Origin: Latrodectus hesperus
Lineage: Eukaryota > Arthropoda > Arachnida > Araneae > Theridiidae
Assembly: GCA_037975125.1 (NCBI GenBank)
Contig: CM075858.1
Coordinates: 71,390,542 to 71,454,541, forward strand
Reading direction: 5' to 3'
Length of the DNA: 64,000 nucleotides
Positions within the stretch are counted from its first letter, which is position 1; every line of letters begins with the position of its first letter. Made by a program: the position numbers and the translations under genes. Positions 12,901 to 24,916 of the stretch are shown here, piece by piece. The notes under the pieces were generated by a model, which made no database searches, was not told the DNA's origin, and saw nothing but the letters and a program-made list of their open reading frames with translations.

Positions 12901-13854
12901 CATAATTCTTATTTTCTCTTATTCATAAAAAATTTTCTTTTCATGAGAGTTTCTATAAATTAGTAAAGCTGTATGAAGCATTAAAGTGTATATTTCGAAA
13001 AGTTTTAAAAAGATATAGTAGTAATCTATTTATTGAATTCAATTTTATATTTCAGGTGAAGCTTCAAAAGCATAAATTAAAACAATTTTGATGTATTTCA
13101 TATAGTTACATTCAAAGTTTAATTAAATTTAGTTATAATACAAGTAATAATGATTGATAAAAAATTCAATGTTTCAGTTTCAATATGGCAACTAAATTTT
13201 AATAGCTTTTTAATTTTGAGTATATAAAGGATTTGAATATTATGGATATACACAAGCAGAGAATTCGAAAATATCTTCAAAAATATAATGTCCACATTTG
13301 TTTTAAATAAAAAAGTTATTTAATTGCTAAATTTTTATTCAAGACGAAAATAAATAAGTTCGTTGAAAATATAAATAGTAAAATGAGATTTATATATATC
13401 GTATGGAACAAGAGCTTAAAAAATTGCAATCCTTATTTGGCATGATTTGCTATAGCTTGATGATTACAACATAATTTGCTATAATCACCAAGCTTGAAGT
13501 ATTTACATCATTTTCTCCCATATTTTCATAAATGTTTTTAGTATAGAATAAAAAAGGCTTAACAGTTAACTCAGAACTTTTCGCCGTATGAATTCTACAA
13601 GACACGACTTTAAATTAATATGAGCAATTTCGTTTTTCTTGATTACAATTTTCGAGGTGTCACCTGCACATATTTTCGTTTTTATTTGGGTTCATATACT
13701 CATCTTCAATTGCGAGGTAATACCAATTTCCCTGGAAAAACAAAATGGCATTTTCTGTGCTTGTTTAATTAAGAAATTGTTGCTATTTTCTTATAATGAC
13801 TAAAAAGAAAAAAGAATCTTACGTTATTATGATGTTTGTCACATTCAGCAAACA
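9923..13854. other. AT-rich non-coding stretch
   Basis: No gene seen. Three patches have higher GC. 10230-10400 has a TTTTTTTTCAG acceptor-like string, but every frame after it closes within about 25 codons. 10665-10760 contains TTCTGGAACGTTC. 11300-11480 has no open frame of interest. Short frames here have the composition of random AT-rich DNA. Confidence 0.55.
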
Positions 13855-13865
13855 AGAGAGTCCTC

Positions 13866-14101
13866 TAAATATTTCTAGGAAGCAGCAGACGGCTCTATCT
13901 CGCTTTTTGAGTGGTCACATTAGTTCCCTCACCTTCCAGCAGGGTCGGAAACTCTTTACTGAGTGTCACTGGTGTAAGGCCGCACAGGCTTCCCCCAACC
14001 ATATTCTCGAGTGCCTAAATTTTACTGCTCGTGAGATTTTGAAGGACCCTTTACTGTTTTTAGACTTTTTGGAGATTTTTGGTTTTATGGAGTTGGTGTA
14101 G
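13866..14101 (+). pseudogene. C-terminal fragment of LINE ORF2 (post-RNase H region, CCHC-like finger)
   Basis: About 78 codons end in TAG. The frame stays open upstream to an ATG at 13796, but that part is flanking host sequence. The retroelement part includes the stretch RKQQTALSRFLSGH and then a Cys-X2-Cys-X8-His-X3-Cys motif (CHWC then HILEC), followed by a leucine-rich tail with DPLLFLDFL. This arrangement is typical of the end of ORF2 in jockey-like non-LTR retrotransposons of arthropods. Reverse transcriptase and endonuclease are absent, so it is a dead fragment. Assignment to the jockey group rests on recognition of the pattern, not on a search. Confidence 0.8.
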
Positions 14102-14138
14102 CAGAGCTACACCAACTGGGATTAGTAACTACAACAAC
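13866..14138 (+). mobile_element. 5'-truncated jockey-like LINE with target-site duplication
   Basis: A 273-base insertion is flanked by an 11-base direct repeat, AGAGAGTCCTC, at 13855-13865 and 14139-14149. The insert carries the C-terminal end of a LINE ORF2, a short 3' UTR and an ACTACAACAAC-type tail. Severe 5' truncation, target duplication and a simple tail are the signature of target-primed reverse transcription. The intact frame and perfect duplication suggest a fairly recent insertion. Confidence 0.85.
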
Positions 14139-14149
14139 AGAGAGTCCTC

Positions 14150-17100
14150 ATTGAAAGCATTTACGATTACCTTTCTTTTGGCGAGTTTTGCCTCTATTTT
14201 TGGCGGTTTACCACCAGCGCCGTCAAAATAAAGCAGTATCAGCTTAGTATTATTTTATTTATTGTTGAAACAGGTATTTGTTCAAAATAAATTTTAAAAG
14301 AATTCGAAACTGACTACAATTAAAAAAATATAAACTCGTTGCAGTTATAAATGAAGAGATATTTACTATGATTAGAATTAAAAATATGTTAATGCAATAT
14401 TTATTTAATAAAATATGAAAAAAATAAATTAAAAAATGGTAAAAAAAGTAATTTTTATCATATATTGCCAACAATGCAAAATAAAGTTAATTGTGAGAAT
14501 ACTAAATTTGAAAAGACAGAAAATAAGGAATTGACAACAAGCTTCCAGAATTCTTAAACGTAGCAAAGTGGCAAAATATGATTAAATTATATTTATTAAT
14601 AATGTTTAGCTAAGAATAAAAAATATACGATAAAATTACAATTTGGCATTAATTTCATAATAAAGCAACTCAATATGAATGTACAAGAAAATAGTATAAG
14701 CATTTCATTTGCAATAATTTTCATTTTACTTAACTAGCTAAAATTAACAGTTATGTACACGATATCAGTTTTGACGTATCATATTACATACAGATGACTT
14801 AATGAATGTCACTTTAAAGGTTTCGTTGAAGTCAAAGTCCTGTGTCTACTACTACATCTTTGACTTCACAGAATCAACTATTTATCAAAGCATCTTGAAT
14901 TGCAAATGGAGATCCATTTAATGTTAATAAACTCTGTTCTTGAACTCTCAAGAGGGAGACATAATATAAGCGTCAGATATTTTCTGGAAGAACTTGAGCA
15001 AGCAACCAATCCCAGTCGAATGCTGCAATTAAAGTCATTCTACTAATTAGACTGATGACGTCATATTGACCTTTATAAAGATGAGTTCATTGGAATGAGA
15101 CACTCTACTACTAAATGGCATCATCCGAAGTATAAAGTGTATTTGGTTATTATAATATTAATCCATCTCTTAGTCTCTGATTTAACGACATGCATTTGTA
15201 AAGTATCGTTTCACCATTAAATTGCACAAAAAGAGCTCGAAAGTGCATATATAAAGCATTCCTCTTTATTGTATAGAATCAAGTAGTTCCAACAGTGCTA
15301 ATTAAGAACGTACAGCCAGGTTTTCAGTGCTATGCTATAAAGAACAATATCATACATTTGAAACTTGAACTTTTCTTCTCCTTTAGATTAAAATTTTCTG
15401 ATAAAGTGAGTTAAAATTGAAAAGTGTATATCAGTTTTAGGATCATTTTGAAACTTTTATGAGTTTCGAAATTAGACACGTATTAGTAAAATGCAGTGCT
15501 TTATAATGTACTTCCAGTTTTTCTTTCGAGTTCATTCTTTGACTTTGATCTACAATTCTATGCGAAGCACTACAGAAATGTTTGTTAGTAAATGCCATCT
15601 AAAATCTTACTAATTATTTCAAATTTAAGCTTTAATAAATAAACATTTCTTAGAAATTTCAAAGTATATTTTTATGTTTTAGCGAGTATTTTCTTAAAAA
15701 CTATCATAGGTCCTTCTTCATTGAAATCAAGAAGGAAATTTTAGCAATATTAGAATTTGTGACTAATCAAATACTATATATGTAATTCAGTACGCAAAAA
15801 AGTATATCTTACAAAGTATAAGATTTTTATGTTACAATTAACTATCTTAATAAAAAAATATTTATTATATTTTACTGTTTATAATATTTTACAAAATGGA
15901 TGTATTAAGATCACTCTGATATTTGAAATTATTTTAATACTTCTCAGCAAGCATCTACAGTAAAAACATCTTAATTAAATGTACAATATATATATTCATC
16001 TTCCGTTGTTCAACTATGGTTGGGATCGAACTTAGAATTTTCCAATCGAAGTGCATGGTTATGACATTAAATAATCTATACATCATATTGCAGACATCAC
16101 ATTTTAGACAAGGTAATCAAATATTGTCATAATAATAATTATTATATCTGTACACATTGATTTATACTAATATATATTTTTTAATCATTATTCATTAAAA
16201 TTAGTAAAAATTTCATGCATTATTTTTTTTAGTTTCTCTAATCAAATTTAAAGTTTATAGTTTGATTTTACATATTATTTATTACTTATATATCAATAGA
16301 AGTTTACTTATTATCAAATATTAAGAGTAATATATTTACTTGGTACCTTCTTATATAAATAATTTCTTTTAAAATATGTGATCGAAAGAAAACAATTTTA
16401 TATTATTTTTTAATTAAGATTTTGTCTAACAGTAATTGGATATTTATTTCTTGAAATATTTATTAAAAATCAAATTTATTTTTTATAATAAGCTAAAAAA
16501 TTATTAATAAATCATATAGAAAAAACTATTTTGTTGATAAAAAATAATTTGTTTAACATTAATTGCTATTGGAGGATATAGAATATTCTATTACACATTA
16601 TTTTATAAAATATTTATTTTAAATTTGGTATAAAGCTTTATTATAAATGGTATTATAATTTTATCAATATTTAATTTCTTTGTATCTATTACCTGTTAGA
16701 ACACAATAAATAATCTCTGCAATTCCTCTATTATTATTTTATGTTAGAATAATTTTGTTTTTATTAGGACGATTAATATAAAACTGTTAACGGAATTAAA
16801 TCATTTTAGAATGTTTAATGCTTATCTATTTCTATTTTGCTGTTTTTATTGCGATTCTCATCACCATAAGTAATTTTAGAAATACTGAAACTTAGAAACA
16901 TTAACTGTCCACAAAATTTAATTATTAAATTCATAAAATTTTAATAAAGGCAATAGTAAACTTAGTTAGTAAATATCGTTACATCGCGCTCTAAAAAGTT
17001 TCAGGATAATTTTAGACTTTAGGAAACTTAGATGAAGAAAAGTTTATCAGTTAATAAGTTAGTTTGCTGTACCATAAAGAACTTGATTAAATATTTACTG

Positions 17101-18806
17101 AACACTTATCGGCTGTTCTCTTAACAAGATACTCTATCAATTATAAATTCAAAAAATTGTTTTTCTGAATAAGAAGATCCTTTCTTACTTCGTCAATCTG
17201 ATTATATAATCGAGCCCATCTGATTATCTAATGAGATTGCGTAATACATAAAGAGATTTGCAACTTTGATTTTCAAGTGTACGAATAGGCAGTTAGTAAA
17301 TGAGGTGGAAAATATTTGCAAAGCTTTATAAATTTGATATGAACAAAACGATCCCTTTTTTTCCCTTCAAATCTTGTTATCAATATTAATGAATTTATAA
17401 AGGAAAATTTCATTTCAAAAATAAATTATCGTTTATGCAAACGATTATTAGATAAAAACTTCGACAAATTAATTTGGCAACAAATGAAAACGAGAACAAA
17501 AATTAATGTATAATGTTTCATTGTGCTTTTCTAGCAAATGATATTGTTTATTTTTGAAACAAAAATGGCAGTAAAAAAGATTGTAACTTAATAAAATATT
17601 TTTATCGTTAGTGAATTTATTCTTTCCTCAAATATGCATTTAATATACTTTCTTGTTTTGGTTAAGAATTTTCTTGGGGCTCAGAGAAACATATTTTAGA
17701 AATCATACACATTAATAAGCAAATCATTAAATTTGGACATTGTTAAAATCATTATTATGCATCATATTTATATATTATACAAATTCATTGGTTTGAAATA
17801 AATTATTTATATTATATATAATGTTTTATCCACATTATATACTTAAATAAAGCTGAACATGGTTAAAAACGAAAAACTTATATCAATACATTTTATGCAT
17901 TTATTTTCGAATAATTGAAATAACGTATTTCATCAATTTATTTATTCAGAATATTAAAATGTATTCTTATTCTACTACAGTAGTATAGGATTATTGTTTT
18001 AAAAATAATGATCCAATAAACTCCTTAAAAAGATGTTTTCGGGTATAGTGTTATTCTTTTAGAACAGATTGTATAAAATATGTTCTTTTTAAACTGTAAA
18101 GATTCCTTCAATATTAGCACAGAAAAAGTCATAGTTATGTTCTTTAAATAACTATTTCCGCTATGTCGTTAAAACTGAGTAAATCGATTTAAAGAGTGCA
18201 ATCAACTTATTCTGGTGAAATATTTGCCTATTCTGGGATTCATAAGGAGATTTCAGAACATTCTTGAAATTCTTAAAACAAGTTGCTCTTCTGTCATTCT
18301 AAAAATTATTCCACGGCATAGATATAAACCGTAATTTTGGTTTTGAAAACTTAATCGGGAATGACTAAGAAAAATATATAAAAAATAATAACGTTGAATA
18401 TATATTATCAAGTATAATTTTAAAATTAAAAAGCATGCAACTAAGTAATCTAAAAACATACAATCTTGAAAATAACAAGTTTTAAAAAACAAAGTAATTT
18501 AATGTATTATTAAATATATGTATTACAGAATGATGTTATTATTAGGAATTTTAAAGAATTAATTGTTAGATCTGGTATTATAAGAAATTAATTTATTTGT
18601 ATAAGGGTTAAAAGTATATAATATATACAGAATAAAAAAAATAAGCTGACAGAAAATCTTGTTTTACAAATGTTAAAGCATAAATAACATACATTCACAG
18701 AGCTCTATTTGTGTAAAGTGCATATAATAAAATAATTAGAGTTCAAAATTAATAAGCTCCTGAGTAATATGAATCATAGAATAATAATGAAAATATAGGC
18801 CACAGA
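14150..18806. other. AT-rich non-coding stretch
   Basis: No gene seen. 14760-15310 is less AT-rich and contains a promoter-like cluster, listed separately. A tRNA-T-arm-like string, TGGTTGGGATCGAACTTA, lies at about 16017-16034 in minus orientation and may be an old SINE. About 16400-16600 shows weak internal repetition. Confidence 0.5.
15005..15080 (+). promoter_or_regulatory. Promoter-like cluster: CCAAT, CRE and TATA
   Basis: CCAAT lies at about 15006-15010, a perfect palindromic CRE (TGACGTCA) at 15056-15063 and CTTTATAAAG with a TATA core at 15071-15080. The order and spacing fit an RNA polymerase II core promoter starting near 15105. No convincing frame follows; the longest nearby, from about 15491, is some 40 codons. 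It could be a non-coding RNA promoter, a retroelement U3 remnant, or chance. A second TATA-like string, GCATATATAAAGC, lies near 15247. Confidence 0.25.
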
Positions 18807-19156
18807 TGTCGTATAATTCAGGATGCCAAATTCTAAGCTTGGAGTTTTTTTTGCGGATTTTCTTATGTATGTGGCAACCTGGTTTTTATTACGTCATAGA
18901 TATGTATATCTACAAGAATTATGCAGAAAATTCTATTTTGGAAACCCTAGTATCTATATCATTACGAGGTCACAATACGTCATCTTGGCAACATTTCTTC
19001 ATCGCCAAAAATATTCAGAATTTGGCTGGATTATATAGCATCTGTGCCAAATTTTGTATGCGAGCATCAGTTACCATGGATTAATATAATCATGTACTGA
19101 AATAAAAAGGAATATTAAAATTAGATTATTGTGTCATATTTCCACTTGATTATTTC
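18807..19156 (+). mobile_element. Possible LTR retrotransposon remnant (LTR)
   Basis: A less AT-rich block opens with TGTCGTATAATTCAGGATGC, has an AATAAA signal near 19101 and is followed at once by TGGCGACCG, which resembles the primer-binding site used by some Ty3/gypsy elements. About 100 further bases of moderate GC may be internal sequence. The terminal CA is not preserved, no second LTR and no gag or pol is present, and no target duplication was identified. Short frames that cross the block are not retroelement proteins. Confidence 0.35.
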
Positions 19157-19175
19157 TGGCGACCGAAGCTGCAAA
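19157..19175 (+). promoter_or_regulatory. Primer-binding-site-like motif
   Basis: TGGCGACCGAAGCTGCAAA directly follows the possible LTR. The first nine bases match the start of primer-binding sites known in some gypsy-like elements. Support comes mostly from its position. Confidence 0.3.
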
Positions 19176-19512
19176 CACAGCCAAGCACCACGTAATTTTG
19201 GACTGTGGTTAAGCCACGAAGCCAGCACTTAGGCTGGGATTCTTTATCCCATAGCATAGCACATCAGTAAACGGATGCCATAAATTACAAGAATTTTAAC
19301 ATGTTTCTATTTCTAGAACTCTGATAATTTGTGGTATTAAATGAAATCTTAACACGAGACTGTTTCTGGATTATAATATAATTTTCTAAATTCTTCTTTT
19401 TAGATCATGTCAATATGCAAATTAAATTTCTATTAAGCATAAAAATGATATCAGATAGTAAGATCATATATTTATAAACTTACGATTTTCTCACTAGATT
19501 TACCACTTGTTA
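19176..19512. other. Spacer left of the Tc1-like element
   Basis: The first 100 bases (CCAAGCACCACG, then GACTGTGGTTAAGCCACGAA) are GC-richer and may be leftover retroelement sequence. The rest is AT-rich without features. Confidence 0.4.
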
Positions 19513-19543
19513 CACACTACTGGCCATTAAAATTGCTACACCA
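19513..19543 (+). repeat. Left terminal inverted repeat of the Tc1-like element
   Basis: CACACTACTGGCC followed by ATTAAAATTGCTACACCA. It pairs with 20879-20908; the left end has two extra bases (CACACTACTGG against CACAACTGG). Confidence 0.9.
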
Positions 19544-19652
19544 AGAAGGAATGCTAATAACAGAACGATATTTATTGGACACATACATTAGAGTGGAAAG
19601 AACAAGTGATTAGATTTACAGGATACAATTAGGATGTATAGATCTTGAGAAA

Positions 19653-20677
19653 TCAGTACCCAGAGCAGCCACCTCTGGCTGCAATAACAGCATTTATCCG
19701 CCTAGGCATGGAGTCAAACAGAGATTGTATAACATGTACTGGGATCTCAGTCCATGCGGCTTCAACACTATGCCACAGTTCATCGACAGTAGTGTATGGA
19801 GAGTGATTGCGTGCCAATCGCTCGGCAACCATTGACCACACGTTCTCAATTGGTGACAGATCAGGAGAACGTGCTGGCCAGGGTAACAGTCGAAGCTGTT
19901 CTGTATACGGGAAACATGCGGTCGTGCATTATCCTGTTGAAACAAAGTATTAGAGAGGCCTCGAAGATAGGGCAGAGTCACGGGTCTTAACACATCGGAA
20001 ATGTAACGGTTGCTGTTCAAAGTGCCGGTAATGCGAACAAGATTTGATCGAGACGTGTATCCAATGGCACCCCATACCATCTCTCCAGCAGATGGGCCAG
20101 TATGGCGATGTCCAAAGCAAGCTGGAAATGCGCGTTCTTCACGATGCCTCCAAACACGGATGCGGCCATCATGGTGCTGTATACAGAACCGAGATTCATC
20201 TGTAAAGATGACGCGATACCATTCCCGCGTCCAGGTTCGTCGCTGATCACACCATTGAAGGCGCTCCTGTCTGTGACGCAGCATCAATGGTAGCCGAAGC
20301 CATGGTCGCCGTGCAGACAATCCATGCTGCTGCAAACGTTGTCGAACTGTTCGAGCAGAAACTTGTTGCCTTGTAAAGGACTCCATTTCTCGACTCAGGG
20401 TTCGTGACGTGGCTGTACGATCCCTTGTGATCATGCGGATAAGATGTCTGTCTTCTCTGCTGTTAGTGATGGGGGGTCGCTAAAATCCTGCATGACGTTC
20501 CGTATGATTGTCCTGAACCCATCGATTCCATATTCTGCTAACAATCATGGGGTCTCGACCGACGCGAGCAGCAGCAATATTGCGGTACGATAAACCGCAA
20601 TCCCGGTAGGCTATTATCCTTCCTCGATCAAAGTCAGACACGTGCTGATAGGCATTTCTTCTTCTTACACGAGGCAT
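19653..20677 (-). pseudogene. Tc1-like transposase, interrupted by a stop and a frameshift
   Basis: Would catalyse cut-and-paste transposition. The N-terminal 65 codons start MPRVRRRN and form a helix-turn-helix region (RGRIIAYRDCGLSYRNIAA). A TAG at 20482-20480 then interrupts the same frame, which continues as the second DNA-binding part (VRQRLQQHGLSARRP) and the DDE domain. The first catalytic Asp is in FTDESRF (codon 20200-20198) and the second in QQDNARPH (19933-19931). The Glu, in SPIENVW (19847-19845), is in another frame. Only 83 bases separate the second Asp codon from the Glu codon, against 102 for the DD34E spacing of the family, so a 19-base deletion explains the frameshift. The C-terminus ends at 19653. 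Confidence 0.93.
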
Positions 20678-20878
20678 TACAACAACTTTTTTGCTGAAAA
20701 CAATATTGAAACGGAAATTGAGTATGAGAAAACTGCTGTCAAATCTCGGCTTTTATACACATTGTAGATGTCGCTACTGTCGCCTGCTTTGTATGAATGC
20801 GCTGAAAATCTAATCATTTGCATATCACAGCAAGTTCTACCTGTCATGCAAATTTCACGTGTGTGGTGTGCCGCTTTC

Positions 20879-20908
20879 CTGGTGTAGCAATTTTAATGGC
20901 CAGTTGTG
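20879..20908 (-). repeat. Right terminal inverted repeat of the Tc1-like element
   Basis: TGGTGTAGCAATTTTAATGG then CCAGTTGTG, followed by the TA target dinucleotide. Inverse of 19513-19543. Confidence 0.9.
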
Positions 20909-20910
20909 TA

Positions 20911-22758
20911 TATTTTACCACGTTACCATTATGTAATGAATGATAGATATTCTATTATAACTTTCTCATGCATATTTGTCAAGATGAAAACTATGAAGTT
21001 CTTTGTATTGCAAATGTTTTCAGTTGCATCTAATACCATAATAAAGATTCTCAGCAACTGAAAAAGCTAAGAAATTTTTTATTATCCCCAATAGTTAATG
21101 GATACTGATGAAATTTCTCATGAGAGATAACCCTGAATATATATATATATTTTTCCAGGCACTTAACCCGAAAGATACTTGCAGAAGGCGGAAATTCAAA
21201 CTGTTCCTTTGTTCATAGTGACTTTTATTGAACAAGGAAACTTCCTCTAGTAAGAATGCGATTCTGTCACCATCTTCCTTACGGCTGGAGTACGTTAAAA
21301 CTGAGCGTGGTCGCAATGTCCTCCAAGTGAAATGATATCTCCGGGGGTATTCAGCTTGGTATCTGCTTCAAATCACGAAGACTCCACCCAGTAGCTTCTG
21401 TCTAACTGGTAAAGCCAAACTCAGGGATATGTACTGGTAAGCATGCTGGTGCAACATAACCGATCTTTCTTAAATTTTATTCTGCTATAGTGTGATTAGT
21501 ATTTACACAAATTTAACGGAAAACATTTTCCAACTATTATTTAATTGCGTTAATGTTACAGAGAAATTAAAATTAAATTGCTTTTGAAATAAAAATATAT
21601 GTTAAACTGTTAAATTTCTTTTATAGTATTATTATGTTATGTTAAATTAAAGTTATTAAGAGTAAAAATTATTTTTTGTACGTTAAGAATTCTGAACGAA
21701 CAAAATATGATGTAAAACAGTAATTTCTATTCAAGCCTAATCTTACATCTAAGTTTACAATAAAACTATTGTACAACGTATATTAATAAAACAAAAGTAC
21801 TTTATTTACTAAATTAAAATTTTAAGACACAGATTATTTTATTACCTCATTTTATTATGTTACAATGAAAATATAAGATTACATTATTAAAGTATTTATA
21901 ATAAACCATTAGGTTCAATTAAAATTGCGTATGATTTTTCTCACAAATAATAGAAAAAAATTATTTAAATGATAATTAATTATACTGTCAAACACACAGA
22001 TTTTTTTTAATGTGATGTCCCATCCATTTAATACCGGATAAAATACGATTACTGGATTAATAGGATTAAAATAATATTTCGGATTAGATATCTCATATAC
22101 TTTATGAATTGTATGAGTTTTTTATAAACTTGGATTTTTTAAGTCTGCAAGTGCATTAAATGTGCAAACAAAATTCAATAATTCATTTTTCATTTATTCA
22201 ATTATTTGTTCGGTTTATTGAATTTACAGTTTGGATTACACGCTAGCGAATATGGATTTATCGATTTGGTTTATGATTTATTTTCCACTGGAACTGCTAC
22301 TGACGTTTCTTGGAAGAGAAAATGGCTACACTGCTTGTATTTTCGAGATTCTTGAATCGCAATCTTAAGAAAACGGCTGTAGTTTATTTTTTACTAACTC
22401 TTTTGTTCCTTGTAAATCTTTGGCAGAGATGAATTATTAAATTGTGCTAAACATTAAAGTTTAATATTTCATAATGATGAAATAAATCAATACATGAATT
22501 CTTTTAGTTTTGATATGAAAGGATTGTAAATCACGGTAACGAGAAGGGAAAGAATTCCTGAGAAATAATTATAATAACTTTACATTTTTATAATTTTCTT
22601 TTATTTCCTATTTTTCTTTCATATACGAGGTCATTCATTTGAAACATATTTATTCATATAAAAAAGCGTTTCTTACTTATTAAAATTTATTTCAGTGTAT
22701 TTTACAACGCTATTGTTTGAAAGAAAAATGTAATGTTTTCTCTTTCTCTAAGTATATA
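20911..22758. other. Non-coding stretch with an unexplained less AT-rich block
   Basis: About 21140-21460 stands out by base composition, with strings such as CTCCGGGGGTATTCAGC and GACTCCACCCAGTAGCTTC. A 73-codon minus-strand frame at 21095-21316 has no family resemblance. It is probably a decayed mobile element. The remainder to 22758 is AT-rich with no feature apart from GC-richer sequence at 22250-22380. Confidence 0.4.
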
Positions 22759-23263
22759 AGTTTTATTATGGGCTTATGGATTCATGATTAAAAATTATCT
22801 TATCCAGAGATTTAAAATAAATCCAAACGATCCAACGTCATTAATTTAGTAGAAAATATTTTATCTATATTCATCATATTGTAAGAGAAAAAGAAAATCT
22901 ATATTTTTTTATAAAATTTTCTTACGGATTTCGTAAAACAATTTCAATAATGAATACCCACACTTTTCTTATTTTTAAAACCTATACTTAAAAAATATCT
23001 AAGAAAATTTAAATCTATTAGTTTTATTATGGGCATTTCAGATTGTAAAATTATCCCATCCTGTGATTTAATATAAATCCAAATGATCGAACTCCGTTAT
23101 AAATTATTTGAAATTATTTTTCTATATTAATCATAATGTAGCAGGAAACGGAAATCATATTCTCATTTAAAACTTTTCTAACAAAATTCGTAAAATACTT
23201 TTAATAATGAATAAACATAGTTTTCTTAATTTCGAAATATATAATGTAAAAAATGAGATTTAG

Positions 23264-23266
<3 letters not shown>
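22745..23266. repeat. Tandem duplication, unit about 261 bases
   Basis: AGTTTTATTATGGGC occurs at 22759 and again at 23020. In both units the order is: AAAATTATC, ATCCAGAGATTTAA/ATCCTGTGATTTAA, AATCCAAA-GATC, TTTTCTATATT-ATCAT, TTTCGTAAAA and AATAATGAAT. Identity is moderate, so the duplication is old. Non-coding. The second unit runs into the (AT)n array. Confidence 0.75.

Positions 23267-23339
<73 letters not shown>
23266..23339. repeat. (AT)n microsatellite
   Basis: About 37 uninterrupted AT units at the end of the second 261-base unit. Confidence 0.97.
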
Positions 23340-23341
<2 letters not shown>

Positions 23342-24916
23342 CTCAAGGAAATCTCGATGGTGAACCCAAAAATATTTAAAAATAATAGTGTAAATGATAT
23401 TGTGATCAAATCTCTCTATATCTTTAAGGAATTTAATAAAAATGGCTTTAATATATATACTATATTAATCATAACTATGTAAGTTTTGAATTTGAATTAT
23501 ATTGAAAGAATATAAGGCACTTTTTGATAATCTTTGTATGTTTTAATGTATGGCATATTTTGATAAATTATTTATAAAACAAAAAAAGATAGATTTAAAT
23601 TAAAAGTATTTAGTGACCTGATAAATTCAAAAATTTTTATTGTCAGTGATCTTCCATATATACCATTTTTTCCGCCCTGAGGTATAGCAAGAAAATAGTT
23701 ACTTCTACCCCAGGTTCCAGTAAACAGGCCAGCTAATTTGGTGTCTAAGTCACTAATTTTGCCAGTCTTTCTGTAAATGAAGCCCTTCGAAAATCACACA
23801 AGAAAAAATTCTATGAGGTTTTACCAGATAATGTAGATGATCAAATAACTGAACTCAATCCTTTATTTTGCAACATGGATATTAAAGAGTAAATATTTAA
23901 TCTAGGGAAAAATAAAAATAATAAAATGAATTTTTTTAATCATTTAAATTTACTCAGAGACGATATTTAAAAAAATGATATTTTCCCATTATAAAACAAG
24001 TTTGTTCATTATTAAATGATCTATTAAGCATCAAAATCTTTCATATATTTTATAGAAATTCGTTAAATGTTTTCAGAATTAATTTGAGCATTTATAAGAA
24101 GCAGTTTATAGCTTTCAGGTTCTCCAATTAATATGTAAAAATATTTAACAATCTATAAAAGAGCTCTCGGATCTTAAATCATTATAAATCCGTTATCTTC
24201 AGCAATTCACGCTAAATGTTTCACCACTGAAATAATGTCGCAAATAAATTAAAAAAATTAATGTAAGCAAATAGAGTAGGAGAACAAATTTGATCTTCAA
24301 AAATGCTGATTTTAATAGTTTTTAGGCTGAAACTAAGGCTTACGGCTTAAGTGATCTCTTTCTAAATAACTCACAATGAAACAGTCAACGAGAAAATTTG
24401 CCTTTAATTATCTATTTGTAAACTTTAAATTAAGCGTTATTACATTCAGTTAAGACCACTTTTACTGCATTCCAATAAAATTTGCAAGAATGATGAGATT
24501 AAAACTAAGTAACATTATATTGCCATCTTATATTATTAAATAAAATTTAAATGTAAATTACTATTTAAACGTTAAACAATTTAAATTGAAAGTAAAATTT
24601 TTAGTTACCTTCGAATAATTATATGTTATATTTTATATTTCATAGTATAGCTTAGGTTTCTTTTTTACAAACTCATGATAGATATTTATTTACTCATAAT
24701 TACCATTTCTTCATTTTTGCGGATTATTTATTTCCGAGATGAACAAGCTTTATTTAAATACTATTTTTACAATACTGAATTTAATATTTTTTATACTTTT
24801 AGAAACGTTTGAAAGATATTGCATTTTAAAAATTTTATTTATAAAATAAAACTAATTATTTTAGTTTTAGATAATTAATTATTTTATTTTAGATAACTTA
24901 GGCTTTGAAAGTAAGT
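23340..24916. other. AT-rich non-coding stretch
   Basis: No gene seen. 23655-23800 is less AT-rich (TTCCGCCCTGAGGTATAGC, TACCCCAGGTTCCAG) and closes in all frames; it may be a mobile-element fragment that I cannot classify. Confidence 0.45.

Larger units (their letters stand above)
19513..20908 (-). mobile_element. Complete but inactive Tc1-like DNA transposon
   Basis: A 1.4 kb element is flanked by TA dinucleotides at 19511-19512 and 20909-20910, as expected for Tc1/mariner target duplication. The terminal inverted repeats share ACTGGCCATTAAAATTGCTA and continue CACCA, about 25 bases, with a small length difference at the outermost bases. The single gene inside is on the minus strand and broken (see the transposase entry). 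Its GC content is well above that of the surrounding DNA, consistent with an immigrant element. Confidence 0.95.

Noticed and set aside
18806..19084. 92-codon plus-strand frame and an overlapping 71-codon frame
   Set aside because: No family resemblance, and both lie inside a possible LTR; the two frames overlap and neither has supporting signals.
19796..20293. Several plus-strand frames within the Tc1-like element
   Set aside because: They are shadows of the minus-strand transposase.
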